Positions 1-13,504 of a stretch of DNA of 64,000 bases are shown piece after piece. The DNA is taken from contig NW_027476670.1 of the NCBI RefSeq assembly GCF_051020955.1, forward strand, positions 1 to 64,000, read 5' to 3'. The stretch is from Megalopta genalis. Lineage: Eukaryota; Arthropoda; Insecta; Hymenoptera; Halictidae. The notes below the pieces were generated by a model that did not search any database, had not been told where the DNA came from, and was given only the letters and a program-made list of their open reading frames with translations. Numbering within the stretch: the stretch's first letter is position 1; each line of letters opens with the position of its first letter. The translations under genes and the position numbers were made by a program.

Positions 1-1003
1 GCTGCAAATCAATGCTATGTTGAAGGTTTAGCTTCAAATCCATGCGAAACTCATGATTTAGCTGCAAAGCAATGCTATGTAGAAGGTTTAACTTCAAATC
101 CATGCGAAACAAATGATTTAGCTTCAAAACACTTGGGATATAGGTGATATAGCTTCAAATGCAGACGAAACTTACGAGTTAGCTCCACATCCATGCGAAA
201 CACATGATTTAGCTTCAAATCAATGCGATGTAGAAGGATTAGCTTCGAATCCATGCGAAACAAATGATTTAGCTTCAAACACTTGGTATATAAGTGATAT
301 AGCTTCAAATTCAGACGATGCAAACGACTTAACTTCCAATCCAAGCGAATCACATGATTTAGCTTCAAATCAATGCGATGTAGAAAGTTTAGCTTCAAAT
401 CCATGCGGAACAAATTATTTAGCTTCAGATACTAGCGATATAAGTGATATAGCTTCAAATGCAGAAGAAACAGACGAGTTTGCTTCAAATCCATGCTAAA
501 CACATCATTTAGCTGCAAATCAATGCGATGTGGAAGGTTTAGCTTCAAATTCATGCGAAACAAATGATTTAGCTTCAGATACTAGCGATATAAGTGATAT
601 AGCTTGAAATGCAGACGAAACTAACGAGATACCTCCAAATCCATGCGAAACACATGATTTAGCTTCAAATCAATGCGACGTAGAAGGATTAGCTTCAAAT
701 CCATGCGAAACACATGGCTTAGCTGCAAATGAATGCGATGTAGAAGGTTTCACTCGAAATCCATGCGAAACAAATGATTTCGTATCAGATACTTGCGATA
801 TAACTGAAATAGCTTCAAATGCAGGGGAAACATACGAGTTATCTCCAAATCCATGCGATACACAAGATTCCGTTACAAATCAATGCGATGTAGAAGTTTT
901 AGCTTCAAATCCATGCGAAACAAATGATATAGCTTCAGATACTTGCGATATAAGTGATATAGCTTCAAATGCAGACGAATCAAACGTGTTAGCTTCAAAA
1001 TCC
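1..1003 (+). repeat. Duplicated block, left copy (partner 4473-5475)
   Basis: This stretch matches 4473-5475 at a constant offset of 4,472 bp, including private variants: AATGCTATGTTGAAGG at the start, a stop-creating CCATGCTAAACACATC near 495, and GAATGCGATGTAGAAGGTTT near 730. Only scattered single-base differences were seen, for example TTACAAATC near 875 against TCACAAATC near 5345. The copies part after about 1003, where the left one reads CCATGTGATAC and the right CCATGCGAAAC. The left boundary lies outside the window. No gene is supported here. Confidence 0.88.
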
Positions 1004-4000
1004 ATGTGATACACATGATTTAGCTTCAAATCAATGCGAAGTAGAAGGATTAGCTTCAAATCCATGCGAAACCAATGATTTAACTTCAGATGCTTGCGAT
1101 ATAAGTGATATTGCTTCAAATGCAGACGAAATAAACGAGCTAGTTTCCAATCCAAGCGAAACACACGATTTAGCTTTAAATCAATGCGATGTAGATGGAT
1201 TAGCTTCAAATCCATGCGAAGCAAATGAATGAGCTTCAAACACTTGGGATATATGTGATATAGCTTCAAATGCAGACGAAACAAACGAGTTAACTTCAAA
1301 TCCATGCGAAACACATGACTTAGCTACAAATCAATGCGATATAGTAGGTTTAGCTTCAAATTCATGCGAAACAAATGATTTAGCCTCAGATACTTGCGAT
1401 ATAAGTAATATAGCTTCAAATGCAGTCGAAACAAACGAGTTAGTTTCAATTCCATGCAAAACACATGATTTTTCTTCAAATACTTGCGATATAAGTGATA
1501 TTGCTTCAATTGCAGACGAAGCAAACGAGCTAGCTTCAAATCTATGCGATGTAGAATGTTTAGGTTCAAATGCTTGCGAAACCAATGATTTAGCTTCAGA
1601 TACTTGCGATATAAGTGGCACAACTCCAAATGCAGACCAAACAAACCAGTTAGTTTCAATTCCATGCGAAACACATGATTCAGTTAATATTAATGCGATG
1701 CAGAAGGTTTAGCTTCAAATCCATGCGAAACCAATGATTTAGCTTCAGACACTTGCGATATAAGTGACATAGCGTCAAGTGCAGACGAAACAAACGAGTT
1801 AGCTTCAAATCCATGCGTAACACATGATTTAGCTTCAAATCAATGCGATGTAGAAGGATTAGCTTCAAATCCGTGCGAAGCAAATGATTGAGCTTGAAAC
1901 ACTTGGTATATATGTGATATAGCTTCAAGTGCTGACGAAACAAACGAGTTAGTTTCAAATCCATGCAAAACACACGATTTATCTGCAAATCAATGCGATG
2001 TAGAAGGTTTAGCTTCAAATCCATGCGAAACCAATGATTTAGCTTCAGATGCTTGCGATATAAGTGATATTGCTTCAAATGCAGACGAAATAAACGAGCT
2101 AGTTTCCAATCCAAGCGAAACACACGATTTAGCTTTAAATCAATGCGATGTAGATGGATTAGCTTCAAATCCATGCGAAGCAAATGAATGAGCTTCAAAC
2201 ACTTGGGATATATGTGATATAGCTTCAAATGCAGACGAAACAAACGAGTTAGTTTCAAAGCCATGCAAAACGCAAGATTTCGCTTCAAATCAATGCGATG
2301 TAGAAGGATTAGCTTCAAATCCAAGCGAAACATATGATTTAGCTTCAGATACTTGCGATATAAGTAATATAGCTTCAAATGCAGTCGAAACAAACGAGTT
2401 AGTTTCAATTCCATGCAAAACACATGATTTTTCTTCAAATACTTGCGATATAAGTGATATTGCTTCAACTGCAGACGAAGCAAACGAGCTAGCTTCAAAT
2501 CTATGCGATGTAGAATGTTTAGGTTCAAATGCTTGCGAAACCAATGATTTAGCTTCAGATACTTGCGATATAAGTGGCACAACTCCAAATGCAGACCAAA
2601 CAAACCAGTTAGTTTCAATTCCATGCGAAACACATGATTTTTCTTCAAATACTTGCGATATAAGTGATATTGCTTCAACTGCAGACGAAGCAAACGAGCT
2701 AGCTTCAAATCTATGCGATGTAGAATGTTTAGGTTCAAATGCATGCGAAACCAATGATTTAGCTTCAGATACTTGCGATATAAGTGATACAGCTACAAAT
2801 GCAGTCGAAATAAACGAGTTAGCTTCCAATCCACGCGAAATACATGATTTAGCTTTAAATCAATGCGATGTAGATGGTTTAGCTTCAAGTCCGTGCGAAA
2901 CAAATGATTTAGCTTCAAACACTTGGGATATAAGCGATATAGCTTCAAATGCAGACGAAACCAACGAGTTAGCTTCGAATCAAAGCGAATCACATGAATT
3001 AGCTTCAAATCAATGCGATGTAGAAGGTTTAGCTTCAAATCCATGCGAAACAAATGATTTAGCTTCAAACACTTGGGTTATAAGTGATATAGCTTCAAAT
3101 GGAGACGGAAACAAACGAGTTAGCTTCATATCCAAGCGAAACACATGATTTAGCTGCAAATCAATGCTATGTTGAAGGTTTAGCTTCAAATCCATGCGAA
3201 ACTCATGATTTAGCTTTAAATCAATGCGATGTAGATGGATTAGCTTCAAATCCATGCGAAGCAAATGAATGAGCTTCAAACACTTGGGATATATGTGATA
3301 TAGCTTCAAATGCAGACGAAACAAACGAGTTAGCTTCAAAGCCATGCAAAACGCAAGATTTCGCTTCAAATCAATGCGATGTAGAAGGATTAGCTTCAAA
3401 TCCAAGCGAAACATATGATTTAGCTTCAGATACTTGCGATATAAGTAATATAGCTTCAAATGCAGTCGAAACAAACGAGTTAGTTTCAATTCCATGCAAA
3501 ACACATGATTTTTCTTCAAATACTTGCGATATAAGTGATATTGCTTCAACTGCAGACGAAATAAACGAGCTAGTTTCCAATCCAAGCGAAACACACGATT
3601 TAGCTTTAAATCAATGCGATGTAGATGGATTAGCTTCAAATCCATGCGAAGCAAATGAATGAGCTTCAAACACTTGGGATATATGTGATATAGCTTCAAA
3701 TGCAGACGAAACAAACGAGTTAGCTTCAAAGCCATGCAAAACGCAAGATTTAGCTTCAAATCAATGCGATGTAGAAGGATTAGCTTCAAATCCAAGCGAA
3801 ACATATGATTTAGCTTCAGATAATTGCGATATAAGTAATATAGCTTCAAATGCAGTCGAAACAAACGAGTTAGTTTCAATTCCATGCAAAACACATGATT
3901 TTTCTTCAAATACTTGCGATATAAGTGATATTGCTTCAACTGCAGACGAAGCAAACGAGCTAGCTTCAAATCTATGCGATGTAGAATCTTTAGGTTCAAA

Positions 4001-4472
4001 TGCTTGCGAAACCAATGATTTAGCTTCAGATACTTGCGATATAAGTGGCACAACTCCAAATGCAGACCAAACAAACCAGTTAGTTTCAATTCCATGCGAA
4101 ACACATGATTTTTCTTCAAATACTTGCGATATAAGTGATATTGCTTCAACTGCAGACGAAGCAAACGAGCTAGCTTCAAATCTATGCGATGTAGAATGTT
4201 TAGGTTCAAATGCATGCGAAACCAATGATTTAGCTTCAGATACTTGCGATATAAGTGATACAGCTACAAATGCAGTCGAAATAAACGAGTTAGCTTCGAA
4301 TCCAAGCGAATCACATGAATTAGCTTCACATCAATGCGATGTAGAAGGTTTAGCTTCAAATCCATGCGAAACAAATGATTTAGCTTCAAACACTTGGGTT
4401 ATAAGTGATATAGCTTCAAATGGAGACGGAAACAAACGAGTTAGCTTCATATCCAAGCGAAACACATGATTT
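1004..4472 (+). repeat. Mosaic of reshuffled higher-order repeats between the two 1-kb copies
   Basis: This region reuses the same few multi-unit blocks. A marker beginning ATAAACGAGCTAGTTTCC occurs near 1131, 2090 and 3561, each time followed by units with GTAGATGG and GCAAATGAATGAGC. Another marker, GATATAAGTAATATAGC, recurs near 1400, 2360, 3440 and 3830. Recurrence distances (959 and 1,471 bp) are not simple multiples of 150, so blocks were copied with small indels. A unit near 1681 with TTAATATTAATGCGATGC is unusual. The plus-strand decapeptide frame is broken repeatedly, for example by TGA in GAATGAGC. No gene is supported. Confidence 0.85.
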
Positions 4473-5475
4473 AGCTGCAAATCAATGCTATGTTGAAGGT
4501 TTAGCTTCAAATCCATGCGAAACTCATGATTTAGCTGCAAAGCAATGCTATGTAGAAGGTTTAACTTCAAATCCATGCGAAACAAATGATTTAGCTTCAA
4601 ACACTTGGGATATAGGTGATATAGCTTCAAATGCAGACGAAACTTACGAGTTAGCTCCACATCCATGCGAAACACATGATTTAGCTTCAAATCAATGCGA
4701 TGTAGAAGGATTAGCTTCGAATCCATGCGAAACAAATGATTTAGCTTCAAACACTTGGTATATAAGTGATATAGCTTCAAATTCAGACGATGCAAACGAC
4801 TTAATTTCCAATCCAAGCGAATCATATGATTTAGCTTCAAATCAATGCGATGTAGAAAGTTTAGCTTCAAATCCATGCGGAACAAATTATTTAGCTTCAG
4901 ATACTAGCGATATAAGTGATATAGCTTCAAATGCAGAAGAAACAGACGAGTTTGCTTCAAATCCATGCTAAACACATCATTTAGCTGCAAATCAATGCGA
5001 TGTGGAAGGTTTAGCTTCAAATTCATGCGAAACAAATGATTTAGCTTCAGATACTAGCGATATAAGTGATATAGCTTGAAATGCAGACGAAACTAACGAG
5101 ATACCTCCAAATCCATGCGAAACACATGATTTAGCTTCAAATCAATGCGACGTAGAAGGATTAGCTTCAAATCCATGCGAAACACATGGCTTAGCTGCAA
5201 ATGAATGCGATGTAGAAGGTTTCACTCGAAATCCATGCGAAACAAATGATTTCGTATCAGATACTTGCGATATAACTGAAATAGCTTCAAATGCAGGGGA
5301 AACATACGAGTTATCTCCAAATCCATGCGATACACAAGATTCCGTCACAAATCAATGCGATGTAGAAGTTTTAGCTTCAAATCCATGCGAAACAAATGAT
5401 ATAGCTTCAGATACTTGCGATATAAGTGATATAGCTTCAAATGCAGACGAATCAAACGTGTTAGCTTCAAAATCC
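4473..5475 (+). repeat. Duplicated block, right copy (partner 1-1003)
   Basis: This is the second copy of the block at 1-1003, offset by 4,472 bp, with the same private markers (AATGCTATGTTGAAGG, CCATGCTAAACACATC). A few single-base differences separate the copies, such as TTAATTTCC here against TTAACTTCC near 330. It joins directly to the 531-bp duplication that starts near 5471. It holds no gene that I can support. Confidence 0.88.
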
Positions 5476-6532
5476 ATGCGAAACAAATGATTTAGAATCA
5501 GACGAAACAAGCGAGATAGCTTCAAATCCATGCGAAACAAATGATTATTCTTCAAATACTTGCGATACAAGTGATATAGCTTCAAATGCAGGCGGAACCA
5601 GTTTCCTTCAAATCCATGCGACACAAATGATTTAGCATCAGATACATGCGATATAAGTGATATAGCTTCAAATGCAGGCGAAACTAACGAGTTAGCTTCA
5701 AATCCATGCGAAGCACATGATTTAGATTCAAATTCATGAGAAACCACGTTTTTTAGTTCCAAATCCGTGCGAAACAAGTGATTTTGATTGAAATACTTGC
5801 GAAATTAATGATATAGCTTCAAATGCAGGCGAAACAAACGAGTTAGCTTCAAATCCATGCAAAACACATGATTTAGATTCAAATTCATGAGAAACACGTT
5901 TTTTAGTTCCAAATCCGTGCGAAACATTTGATTTTGATTGAAATACTTGGGATATAAGTGATATAGCTTCAAATGCAGACGAAACAAACGAGTTAGCTTA
6001 AAATCCATGCGAAACAAATGATTTAGAATCAGACGAAACAAGCGAGATAGCTTCAAATCCATGCGAAACAAATGATTATTCTTCAAATACTTGCGATACA
6101 AGTGATATAGCTTCAAATGCAGGCGGAACCAGTTTCCTTCAAATCCATGCGACACAAATGATTTAGCATCAGATACATGCGATATAAGTGATATAGCTTC
6201 AAATGCAGGCGAAACTAACGAGTTAGCTTCAAATCCATGCGAAGCACATGATTTAGATTCAAATTCATGAGAAACCACGTTTTTTAGTTCCAAATCCGTG
6301 CGAAACAAGTGATTTTGATTGAAATACTTGCGAAATTAATGATATAGCTTCAAATGCAGGCGAAACAAACGAGTTAGCTTCAAATCCATGCAAAACACAT
6401 GATTAAGCTTCAACTCAATGCGATGTAGAAGGTTTAGCTTCAAATCCATGCGAAACAAATGATTTAGCTTCAAACACTTGGGATATGAGTGATATAGATT
6501 CAAATGCAGACGAAACAAACGAGCTAGCTTCA
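5471..6532 (+). repeat. 531-bp tandem duplication (5471-6001 and 6002-6532)
   Basis: Sequence starting AATCCATGCGAAACAAATGA at 5471 repeats at 6002 and tracks at an offset of 531 bp. Each copy contains a shortened unit in which GGAACCAGTTTCCTTC joins what should be two separate units, and units reading ATGAGAAACC followed by ACGTTTTTTAGTTCC. 531 is not a multiple of 30, which the truncated unit explains. The second copy degrades toward 6.3-6.5 kb. Private markers of this block reappear near 7.4-7.7, 15.2-15.5 and 59.1-59.3 kb. Confidence 0.85.
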
Positions 6533-8060
6533 AATCCATGCGAAAGACATGACTGAATTGCAAATAAATGCGATGTAGAAGGTTTAGCTTCATATCCATG
6601 CGTAACAAATGATTTAGAATCAGATACTTGCGATTTAAGTGATATAGCTTCAAATGCAGACGAAACAAACGAGTTAGCTTCAAATCCGTGCGAAACGCAT
6701 GACTTAGCTGCAAATCAATGCGATGTAGAACGTTTAGTTTCAAATCCATGCGAAACAAATGATTTAGCATCACACACATGGGATTTAAGTGATATAGCTT
6801 CAAATTCAGGCGAAACAAACGAGTTACCTTCAGATCCATGCGAAACACATGATTTAGCTTAAAAATCATGCGATTTAGAATGTTTAGCTTCAAATCCATG
6901 CGAAACAAATGATTGAGCTGCAACTACATGGGATATAGGTGATATAGCTTCAGCTGCATGCGAAACAAACGAGTTAGCTTCAAGTCCATGCGATGTAGAA
7001 GGATTAGCTTCAAATCCATGCGAAACAAGTGATTTAGCTTCAAACACTTGGGATATAAGTGATATAGCTTCAAATGCAGACGAAACAAACGAGTTAGCTT
7101 AAAATCCATGCGAAACACATGATTGAAATGCAAATCAATGCGATGTGGAAGATTTAACTTCAAATAAATGCGAAACAAATGATTTAGAATCAGATACTTG
7201 CGATATTAGCGATATAGCTTCAAATGCAGACGAATCAAACGAGTTAGATTCAAAATCCATGCTATTCACATCATTTAGATTCAAATCGATGCGAAGTAGA
7301 AAGCTTAGCTTCAAATCCATGCGAAACAAATGATTTACCTTCAGATACTAGCGATATAATTGATATAGCTGCAAATGCAGACGAAACAAGCGAGATAGCT
7401 TCAAATCCATGCGAAACAAATGATTATTCTTCAAATCCATGCGACACAAATGATTTAGCATCAGATACATGCGATATAAGTGATATAGCTTCAAATGCAG
7501 GCGAAACTAACGAGTTAGCTTCAAATCCATGCGAAGCACATGATTTAGATTCAAATTCATGAGAAACACGTTTTTTAGTTCCAAATCCGTGCGAAACAAG
7601 TGATTTTGATTGAAATACTTGCGAAATTAATGATATAGCTTCAAATGCAGGCGAAACAAACGAGTTAGCTTCAAATCCATGCAAAACACATGATTAAGCT
7701 TCAACTCAATGCGATGTAGAAGGTTTAGCTTCAAATCCATGCGAAACAAATGATTTAGCTTCAAATACTTGTGATATAAGTGACATAGCTTCAAATGCAG
7801 ACGAAACAAACGAGTTAGCTTCAAATCCAAGCGAAACACATGATTTGGGAGCAAATCAATGCGATGTAGAAGGTTTAGATTCAAATCAATGCGATGTAGA
7901 AGGTTTAGCTTCAAATCCATGCGAAACCAATGATTTAGCTTCAGATACTTGTGATATAAGTGACATAGATTCAAATGCAGACGAAACAAACGAGTTAGCT
8001 TCAAATCCAAGCGAAACACATGATTTGGGAGCAAATCAATGCGATGTAGAAGGTTTAGAT
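6533..8060 (+). repeat. Mixed higher-order repeats sharing blocks with 11.6-11.9 kb and 14.8-15.2 kb
   Basis: About 6665-7020 matches 11577-11932 at an offset of 4,912 bp, including GGATTTAAGTGATATAGC and the unit with TTAAAAATCATGCG. About 7021-7425 matches 14810-15214 at an offset of 7,789 bp, including TGTGGAAGATTTAACTTC. From 7850 there are two successive A-type units. An open plus-strand stretch of decapeptides runs from 7845 to 8474 and is described separately. No gene is supported. Confidence 0.83.
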
Positions 8061-8474
8061 TCAAATCCATGCGAAACCAATGATTTAGCTTCAGATACTT
8101 GCCATAGAAGGGACATCGCTTCAAATGCAGACGAAACAAACCAGTTAGCTTCAATTCCATGCGATACACATGATTTAGCTTCAAATCAATTCGAAGTAGA
8201 AGGATTAGATTCAAATCCATGCCAAACAAATGGTTTAGCTACAAATACTTGTGATATACGTTATTTAGATTCAACTGCATGCGCAACAAACGAATTAGCT
8301 TCAAATCCATGCGATCAACATGATTTAGCAGCAAATCAATGCGATGTAGAAGGTTTAGCTTCAAATCCATGCGAAACCAAGGATTTAGCTTCAGATACTT
8401 GCGATATAAGTGATATAGCTTCAAATGCAGACGAAGCAATCGAGTTAGCTTCAAAATCCATGCGATACACATGA
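7845..8474 (+). other. Longest plus-strand repeat frame (209 codons), not called as a gene
   Basis: The plus frame reads decapeptides such as GLASNPCETN and DLASNQCDVE, acidic and with one Cys about every ten residues. It could look like a secreted Cys-rich repeat protein. However, it starts at an internal ATG made by GATTTGGGAGC (ATT TAG elsewhere is out of frame), has no signal peptide, and ends where a 31-bp unit shifts the frame into KSMRYT and a TGA. Plus frames elsewhere end at amplified TAA, TAG or TGA variants. No family is recognised. Confidence 0.8.
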
Positions 8475-8745
8475 TTTAGCAGCAAATCAATGCGATGTAG
8501 AAGGTTTAGCTTCAGATCCATGCGAAACCAATGATTTAGCTTCAGATACTTGCGATATAAGGGACATAGCGTCAAATGCAGACGAAACAAACCAGTTAGA
8601 TGCAATTCCATGCGAAACACATGATATAGCAGCAAATCAATGCGATATAGAAGGTGTAGCTTCAAATCCATGCGAAACCAATGATTTAGCGTCAGATACT
8701 TGCGATATAAGTGACATAAATTTAAATGCAGACGAAACAAACGAG
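8061..8745 (+). repeat. Block shared with 12820-13504
   Basis: The two blocks align at an offset of 4,759 bp and share rare variants: GATAGAAGGGACATCGC (with one change here), TCAATTCGAAGTAGAAGG, GATATACGTTATTTAGATTC and TGCATGCGCAACAAACG. Both copies end with a 31-bp unit (TTCAAAATCCATGCGATAC near 8453 and 13210) followed by GCAGCAAATCAATGCG. They part near 8745 and 13504, where this copy continues with AATCCGTGCGAAACGC. Confidence 0.85.
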
Positions 8746-11700
8746 TTAGCTTCAAATCCGTGCGAAACGCATGACTCAGCTGCAAATCAATGCGATGTAG
8801 AAGGTTTAGTTTCAAATCCATGCGAAACAAATGATTGAGCTTCAAACACTTGGGATATAAGTGATATAGCTTCAAATGCAGATGAAACAATCGAGTTAGC
8901 ATCAAATCCATGCAAAACACATGATTGCCCTTCAAATCAATGCTATGTAGAAGGTTCAGCTTCAAAACCATGCGAAACAAATGGTTTATCTTCAAACACT
9001 AGGGTTATAAGTGATATAGATTCAAATGCAGACGAATCAAACGGGTTAGCTTCAAAATCCATGTGATACACATGATTTTGCTTCAAATCAATGGGCAGTA
9101 GAAGGCTTAGCTTCAAATCCATGCGGAACAAATGATTTAGCTTCAGATACTTGCGATATAAGTGATATAGCTTCAAACGCCGACGAAACAAACGAGTTAG
9201 CTTCAAATCCAAGCGAATCACATGATTTATCTTCAAATCAATGCGATTTAGAAGGTTTAGCTTTAAATCCATGCGAAACCAATGATTTAGCTTCAAACGC
9301 TTGGGATATAAGTGATATAGCTTCAAATGCTCGAGTTAGCATCAAATCCATGCAAAACACATGATTGAGCTTCAAATCAATGCTATGTAAGAGGTTCAGC
9401 TTCAAAACCATGCGACACAAATGATTTAGCTTCAGATACTTGGGATATAAGTGATATAGCTTCAAATGGAGGCGAAACAAACCAGTTAGATTCAAGTCCA
9501 TGCGAAACACATGATATAGCTTCAAATCAGTGCGACTTCGATGGTTTAGCTTCAAATCCATGCGAAACAAATGATTGAGCTTCAAACACTTGGTATATAG
9601 GTTATATAGCTACAAATGCAAGCGAAACAAACCAGATAGCTTCAATTCCACACGAAACACATGATTTAGCTTAAAATTAATGCGAAACACATTTACTAGT
9701 TTCAAATCCGTGCGAAACAAGAGATTTTGATTGAACTAATTGCGATATAAATGATATAGCTTCAAATGCGGGGGAAACAAACGAGTTAGCTTCAAATCCA
9801 TGCAAAACACATGATTAAGCTTCAAATCAATGCGATGTAGAAGGTTTAGCTTCAAATCCATACGAAACAAATGATTTAGCAGCAGATACTTGCGATATAA
9901 CTGATATAGCTTCAAAGCAGGGGGAACAAACGAGTTGCATCAAATCCATGCAAAAAACATGATTTAGTTAGGAATCAATGCGGCGTAGACGGTTTAGCTT
10001 CAAATCCAATCGAAACACATGATTTAGCTTCAAATCAATGCGATGTAGAAGGCTTAGCTTCAAATCCATTCGAAACAAATGATTTAGCATCAAACACTTG
10101 GGGTATAAGTGATATAGCTTCAAATGCAGGGGAAACAAACGAGTTAGCATAAAATCCATGCAAAACACATGATTTAGCTTCAAATCAATGCGATGTAGAA
10201 GGTTTAGCTTCCTATCCATGCGAAACAAATGATTTAGCTTCAGATACTTGCGATATAACTGATATAGCTTCAAATGCAGGGGAAACAAACGAGTTAGCAT
10301 CAAATCCATGCAAAACACATGATTTAGCTTCAAATCAATGCGATGTAGGAGGATAAGCTTCAAATCCATGCGAAACAAATGATTTAGCAGCAGATACTTG
10401 CGATATAACTGATATAGCTTCAAATGCAGGGGGAACAAACGAGTTAGCATCAAATCCATGCAAAACACATGATTTAGATTCAAATCAAAGCGATGTAGAA
10501 GGTATAGCTTCAAATCCAAGCGAAACACATGATTTAGCTTCAAATCAATGCGATGTAGAAGGTTTAGCTTCAAATCCATGCGAAACAAATGATTTAGCTT
10601 CAAACACTTGCGATATAAGTGATATAGCATCAAATGCAGGCGAAACGAACGAGTCAGCTTCACATCCATGCGAAACACATGATTTAGCTTCAAATCAATG
10701 CGATGTAGAAGGTTAAACTTCAAATCTATACGAAACAAATGATTTAGCTTCAGATACTTGCGATATGAGTGATATAGCATCAAATGCAGGCGAAACGACC
10801 GAGTTAGCTTCAAATCCATGCGAAACACATGATTTAGCTGCAAATCAATGCGATGTAGAAGGTTTAGCTTCAAATCCATGCGAAACAAATGATTTAGCAT
10901 CAGATACTTGCGATATAACTGATATAGCTTCAAATGCAGACGAATCAAACGGGATAGCTTCAAAATCCATGCGATACATATCATTTAGCTTCAAATCGAT
11001 ACGATGTAGAAGCTTTAGCTTCAAATCCATGCGAAACAAATGATTTAGCTTCAAATCAATGCGATGTAGAAGGTTTAGCTACAAATCCATTAGAAAGAAA
11101 TGATTTAGCATCAAACACATGGGATATAAGTGATATAGCTTCACATGCAGACGAATCAAACGAGTTAGCTTCAAAATCCATGCGATACACATCATTTAGC
11201 TTTAAATCCATGCGAAGTAGAAGGCTTAGCTTCAAATTCATGCGAAACAAATGATTTAGGTTCAGATACTTGCGATATAACTGATATAGCTTCAAATGCA
11301 GGGGAAACAAACGAGTTAGCATATAATCCATGCAAAACACATGATTTAGCTTCAAATCAAAGCGATGTAGAAGGTATATCTTCATATCCAAACGAAACAC
11401 ATGATTTATCTTCAAATCAATGCGATGTTGAAGGTATAGATTCAAATCCAAGCGCAACACATGATTTAGCTTCAAATCAATGCGATGTAGAAGGTTAAAC
11501 TTCAAATCTATACGAAACAAATGATTTAGCTTCAGATACTTGCGATATAAGTGATATAGCATCAAATGCAGGCGAAACGAACGAGTTAGCTTCAAATCCG
11601 TGCGAAACGCATGACTTAGCTGCAAATCAATGCGATGTAGAAGGTTTAGTTTCAAATCCATGCGAAACAAATGATTTAGCATCACACACATGGGATTTAA

Positions 11701-12000
11701 GTGATATAGCTTCAAATTCAGGCGAAACAAACGAGTTACCTTCAGATCCATGCGAAACACATGATTTAGCTTAAAAATCATGCGATTTATAATGTTTAGC
11801 TTCAAATCCATGCGAAACAAATGATTGAGCTGCAACTACTTGGGATATAGGTGATATAGCTTCAGCTGCATGCGAAACAAACGAGTTAGCTTCAAGTCCA
11901 TGCGATGTAGAAGGATTAGCTTCAAATCCATGCGAAACAAGTGATTTAGCAGCAGATACTTGCGATATAACTGATATAGCTTCAAATGCAGGGGGAACAA
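8746..12000 (+). repeat. Higher-order repeats related to 16-20 kb and 60-63 kb
   Basis: About 10.2-11.2 kb aligns with 19.2-20.3 kb at an offset of 9,057 bp, and with 62.2-63.2 kb. Around 9.98 kb the offset is 9,267 bp, so exactly seven monomers (210 bp) separate the two versions. From here on a derived D-E pair becomes common, with GCAGGGGAAACAAACG and GCATCAAATCCATGCAAAAC. Truncated units occur near 9330 (AAATGCTCGAGTTAGC) and 9915 (CAAAGCAGGGGGAAC). The zone ends in the piece shared with 6.7-7.0 kb. No gene is supported. Confidence 0.83.
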
Positions 12001-12865
12001 ACGAGTTAGCATCAAATCCATGCAAAACACATGATTTAGCTTCAAATCAAAGCGATGTAGAAGGTTTAGTTTCAAATCCATGCGACACAAATGGTTTAGC
12101 TACAAATACTTGTGATATACGTTTTTAGATTCAACTGCATGCGCAACAAAGGAATTAGCTTCAAATCCACGCGAAATAAATGGTTTAGCGTCAAATACTT
12201 GTGATATACATGATTCAGCTTGAACTGCAAGCGAAACAAACGTGATAGCTTCAAATCCGAGCGAAAGACATGATTTAGCTTCAAATCAATGCGAAGAAGA
12301 AGGCTTAGTTTCAAATCCATGCGACACGAATAGTTAGGCTTCAAATACTTGTTTTATATATGATTTAGCTTTAACTGCATGCGGAACAAACGAGTTAGAT
12401 TCAAATCCAAGCGGAACACATGATTTAGCTTCAAATCAATGTGCAGAAGAAGGCTTAGCTTCAAATCCATGCGAATCTAATGGTTTAGCTTCAACTACAT
12501 GTGATATACATGATTTCGCTTCAACTTAATGCGGAACAAATGAGTTAGCTTCAAATACTTGTGAAATTCATGATTTAGCTTCAACTTCATGCGAATCAAA
12601 CGAGTTAGCTTCAAATCCACGCGAAACACATGATTTTGCTTCAAATCACTGCGAAGTAGAAGGCTAAACATCGATTCCATGCGAAACAAATGGTTTAGCT
12701 TCAAATACTTGTGATATACGTGATTTAGCTTCAAATGCATGCGAAACAAACGAGTTTGCTTTAAACCATGCGAAACACATTATTTAGATTCAAATCAATG
12801 CGATGTAGAAGGTTTAGCTTCAAATCCATGCGAAACCAATGATTTAGCTTCAGATACTTGCGATA
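12001..12865 (+). repeat. Divergent subfamily block, copy 1 (partner 13800-14660)
   Basis: This block matches 13800-14660 at an offset of 1,799 bp. It is the most divergent unit family in the window, with CTTGTGATATACATGATT, GCGAAGAAGAAGGC and GATATACGTTTTTAG in place of the usual C and A units. It differs from its partner by single-base events, such as AATAGTTAGGC near 12333 where the partner reads AATAGTTTAGC, a one-base deletion. The copies part at about 12865. No gene is supported. Confidence 0.86.
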
Positions 12866-13504
12866 GAAGGGACATCGCTTCAAATGCAGACGAAACAAAC
12901 CAGTTAGCTTCAATTCCATGCGATACACATGATTTAGCTTCAAATCAATTCGAAGTAGAAGGATTAGATTCAAATCCATGCCAAACAAATGGTTTAGTTA
13001 CAAATACTTGTGATATACGTTATTTAGATTCAACTGCATGCGCAACAAACGAATTAGCTTCAAATCCATGCGCTACACATGATTTAGCAGCAAATCAATG
13101 CGATGTAGAAGGTTTAGCTTCAAATCAATGCGAAACCAAGGATTTAGCTTCAGATACTTGCGATATAAGTGATATAGCTTCAAATGCAGACGAAGCAATC
13201 GAGTTAGCTTCAAAATCCATGCGATACACATGATTTAGCAGCAAATCAATGCGATGTAGAAGGTTTAGCTTCAGATCCATGCGAAACCAATGATTTAGCT
13301 TCAGATACTTGCGATATAAGGGACATAGCTTCAAATGCAGACGAAACAAACCAGTTAAATTCAATTCCATGCGAAACACATGATATAGCAGCAAATCAAT
13401 GCGATGTAGAAGGTGTAGCTTCAAATCCATGCGAAACCAATGATTTAGCGTCAGATACTTGCGATATAAGTGACATAGCTTTAAATGCAGACGAAACAAA
13501 CGAG
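12820..13504 (+). repeat. Block shared with 8061-8745
   Basis: Partner of 8061-8745 at an offset of 4,759 bp. It overlaps the last bases of the preceding block, as expected when copied segments join inside a homologous unit. Differences include AATGGTTTAGTTACAAAT here against AATGGTTTAGCTACAAAT, and GCTACACATG against GATCAACATG. From 13505 to 13799 the sequence is ordinary higher-order repeat with several GCAGGGGA and ACTTTCGACATAAG variants and nothing else. Confidence 0.85.

Noticed and set aside
5590..5625. Insertion or transposon junction at the irregular GGAACCAGTTTCCTTC unit
   Set aside because: Both sides are ordinary repeat units and the irregularity is a short deletion. No terminal repeats or foreign sequence is present.
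7845..8474. Cys-containing decapeptide repeat protein on the plus strand (DLASNPCETH type), perhaps a secreted or surface protein
   Set aside because: The frame is broken repeatedly by TAA, TAG and TGA variants and by 31-bp units, there is no signal peptide or flanking domain, and changes are not concentrated at third codon positions.
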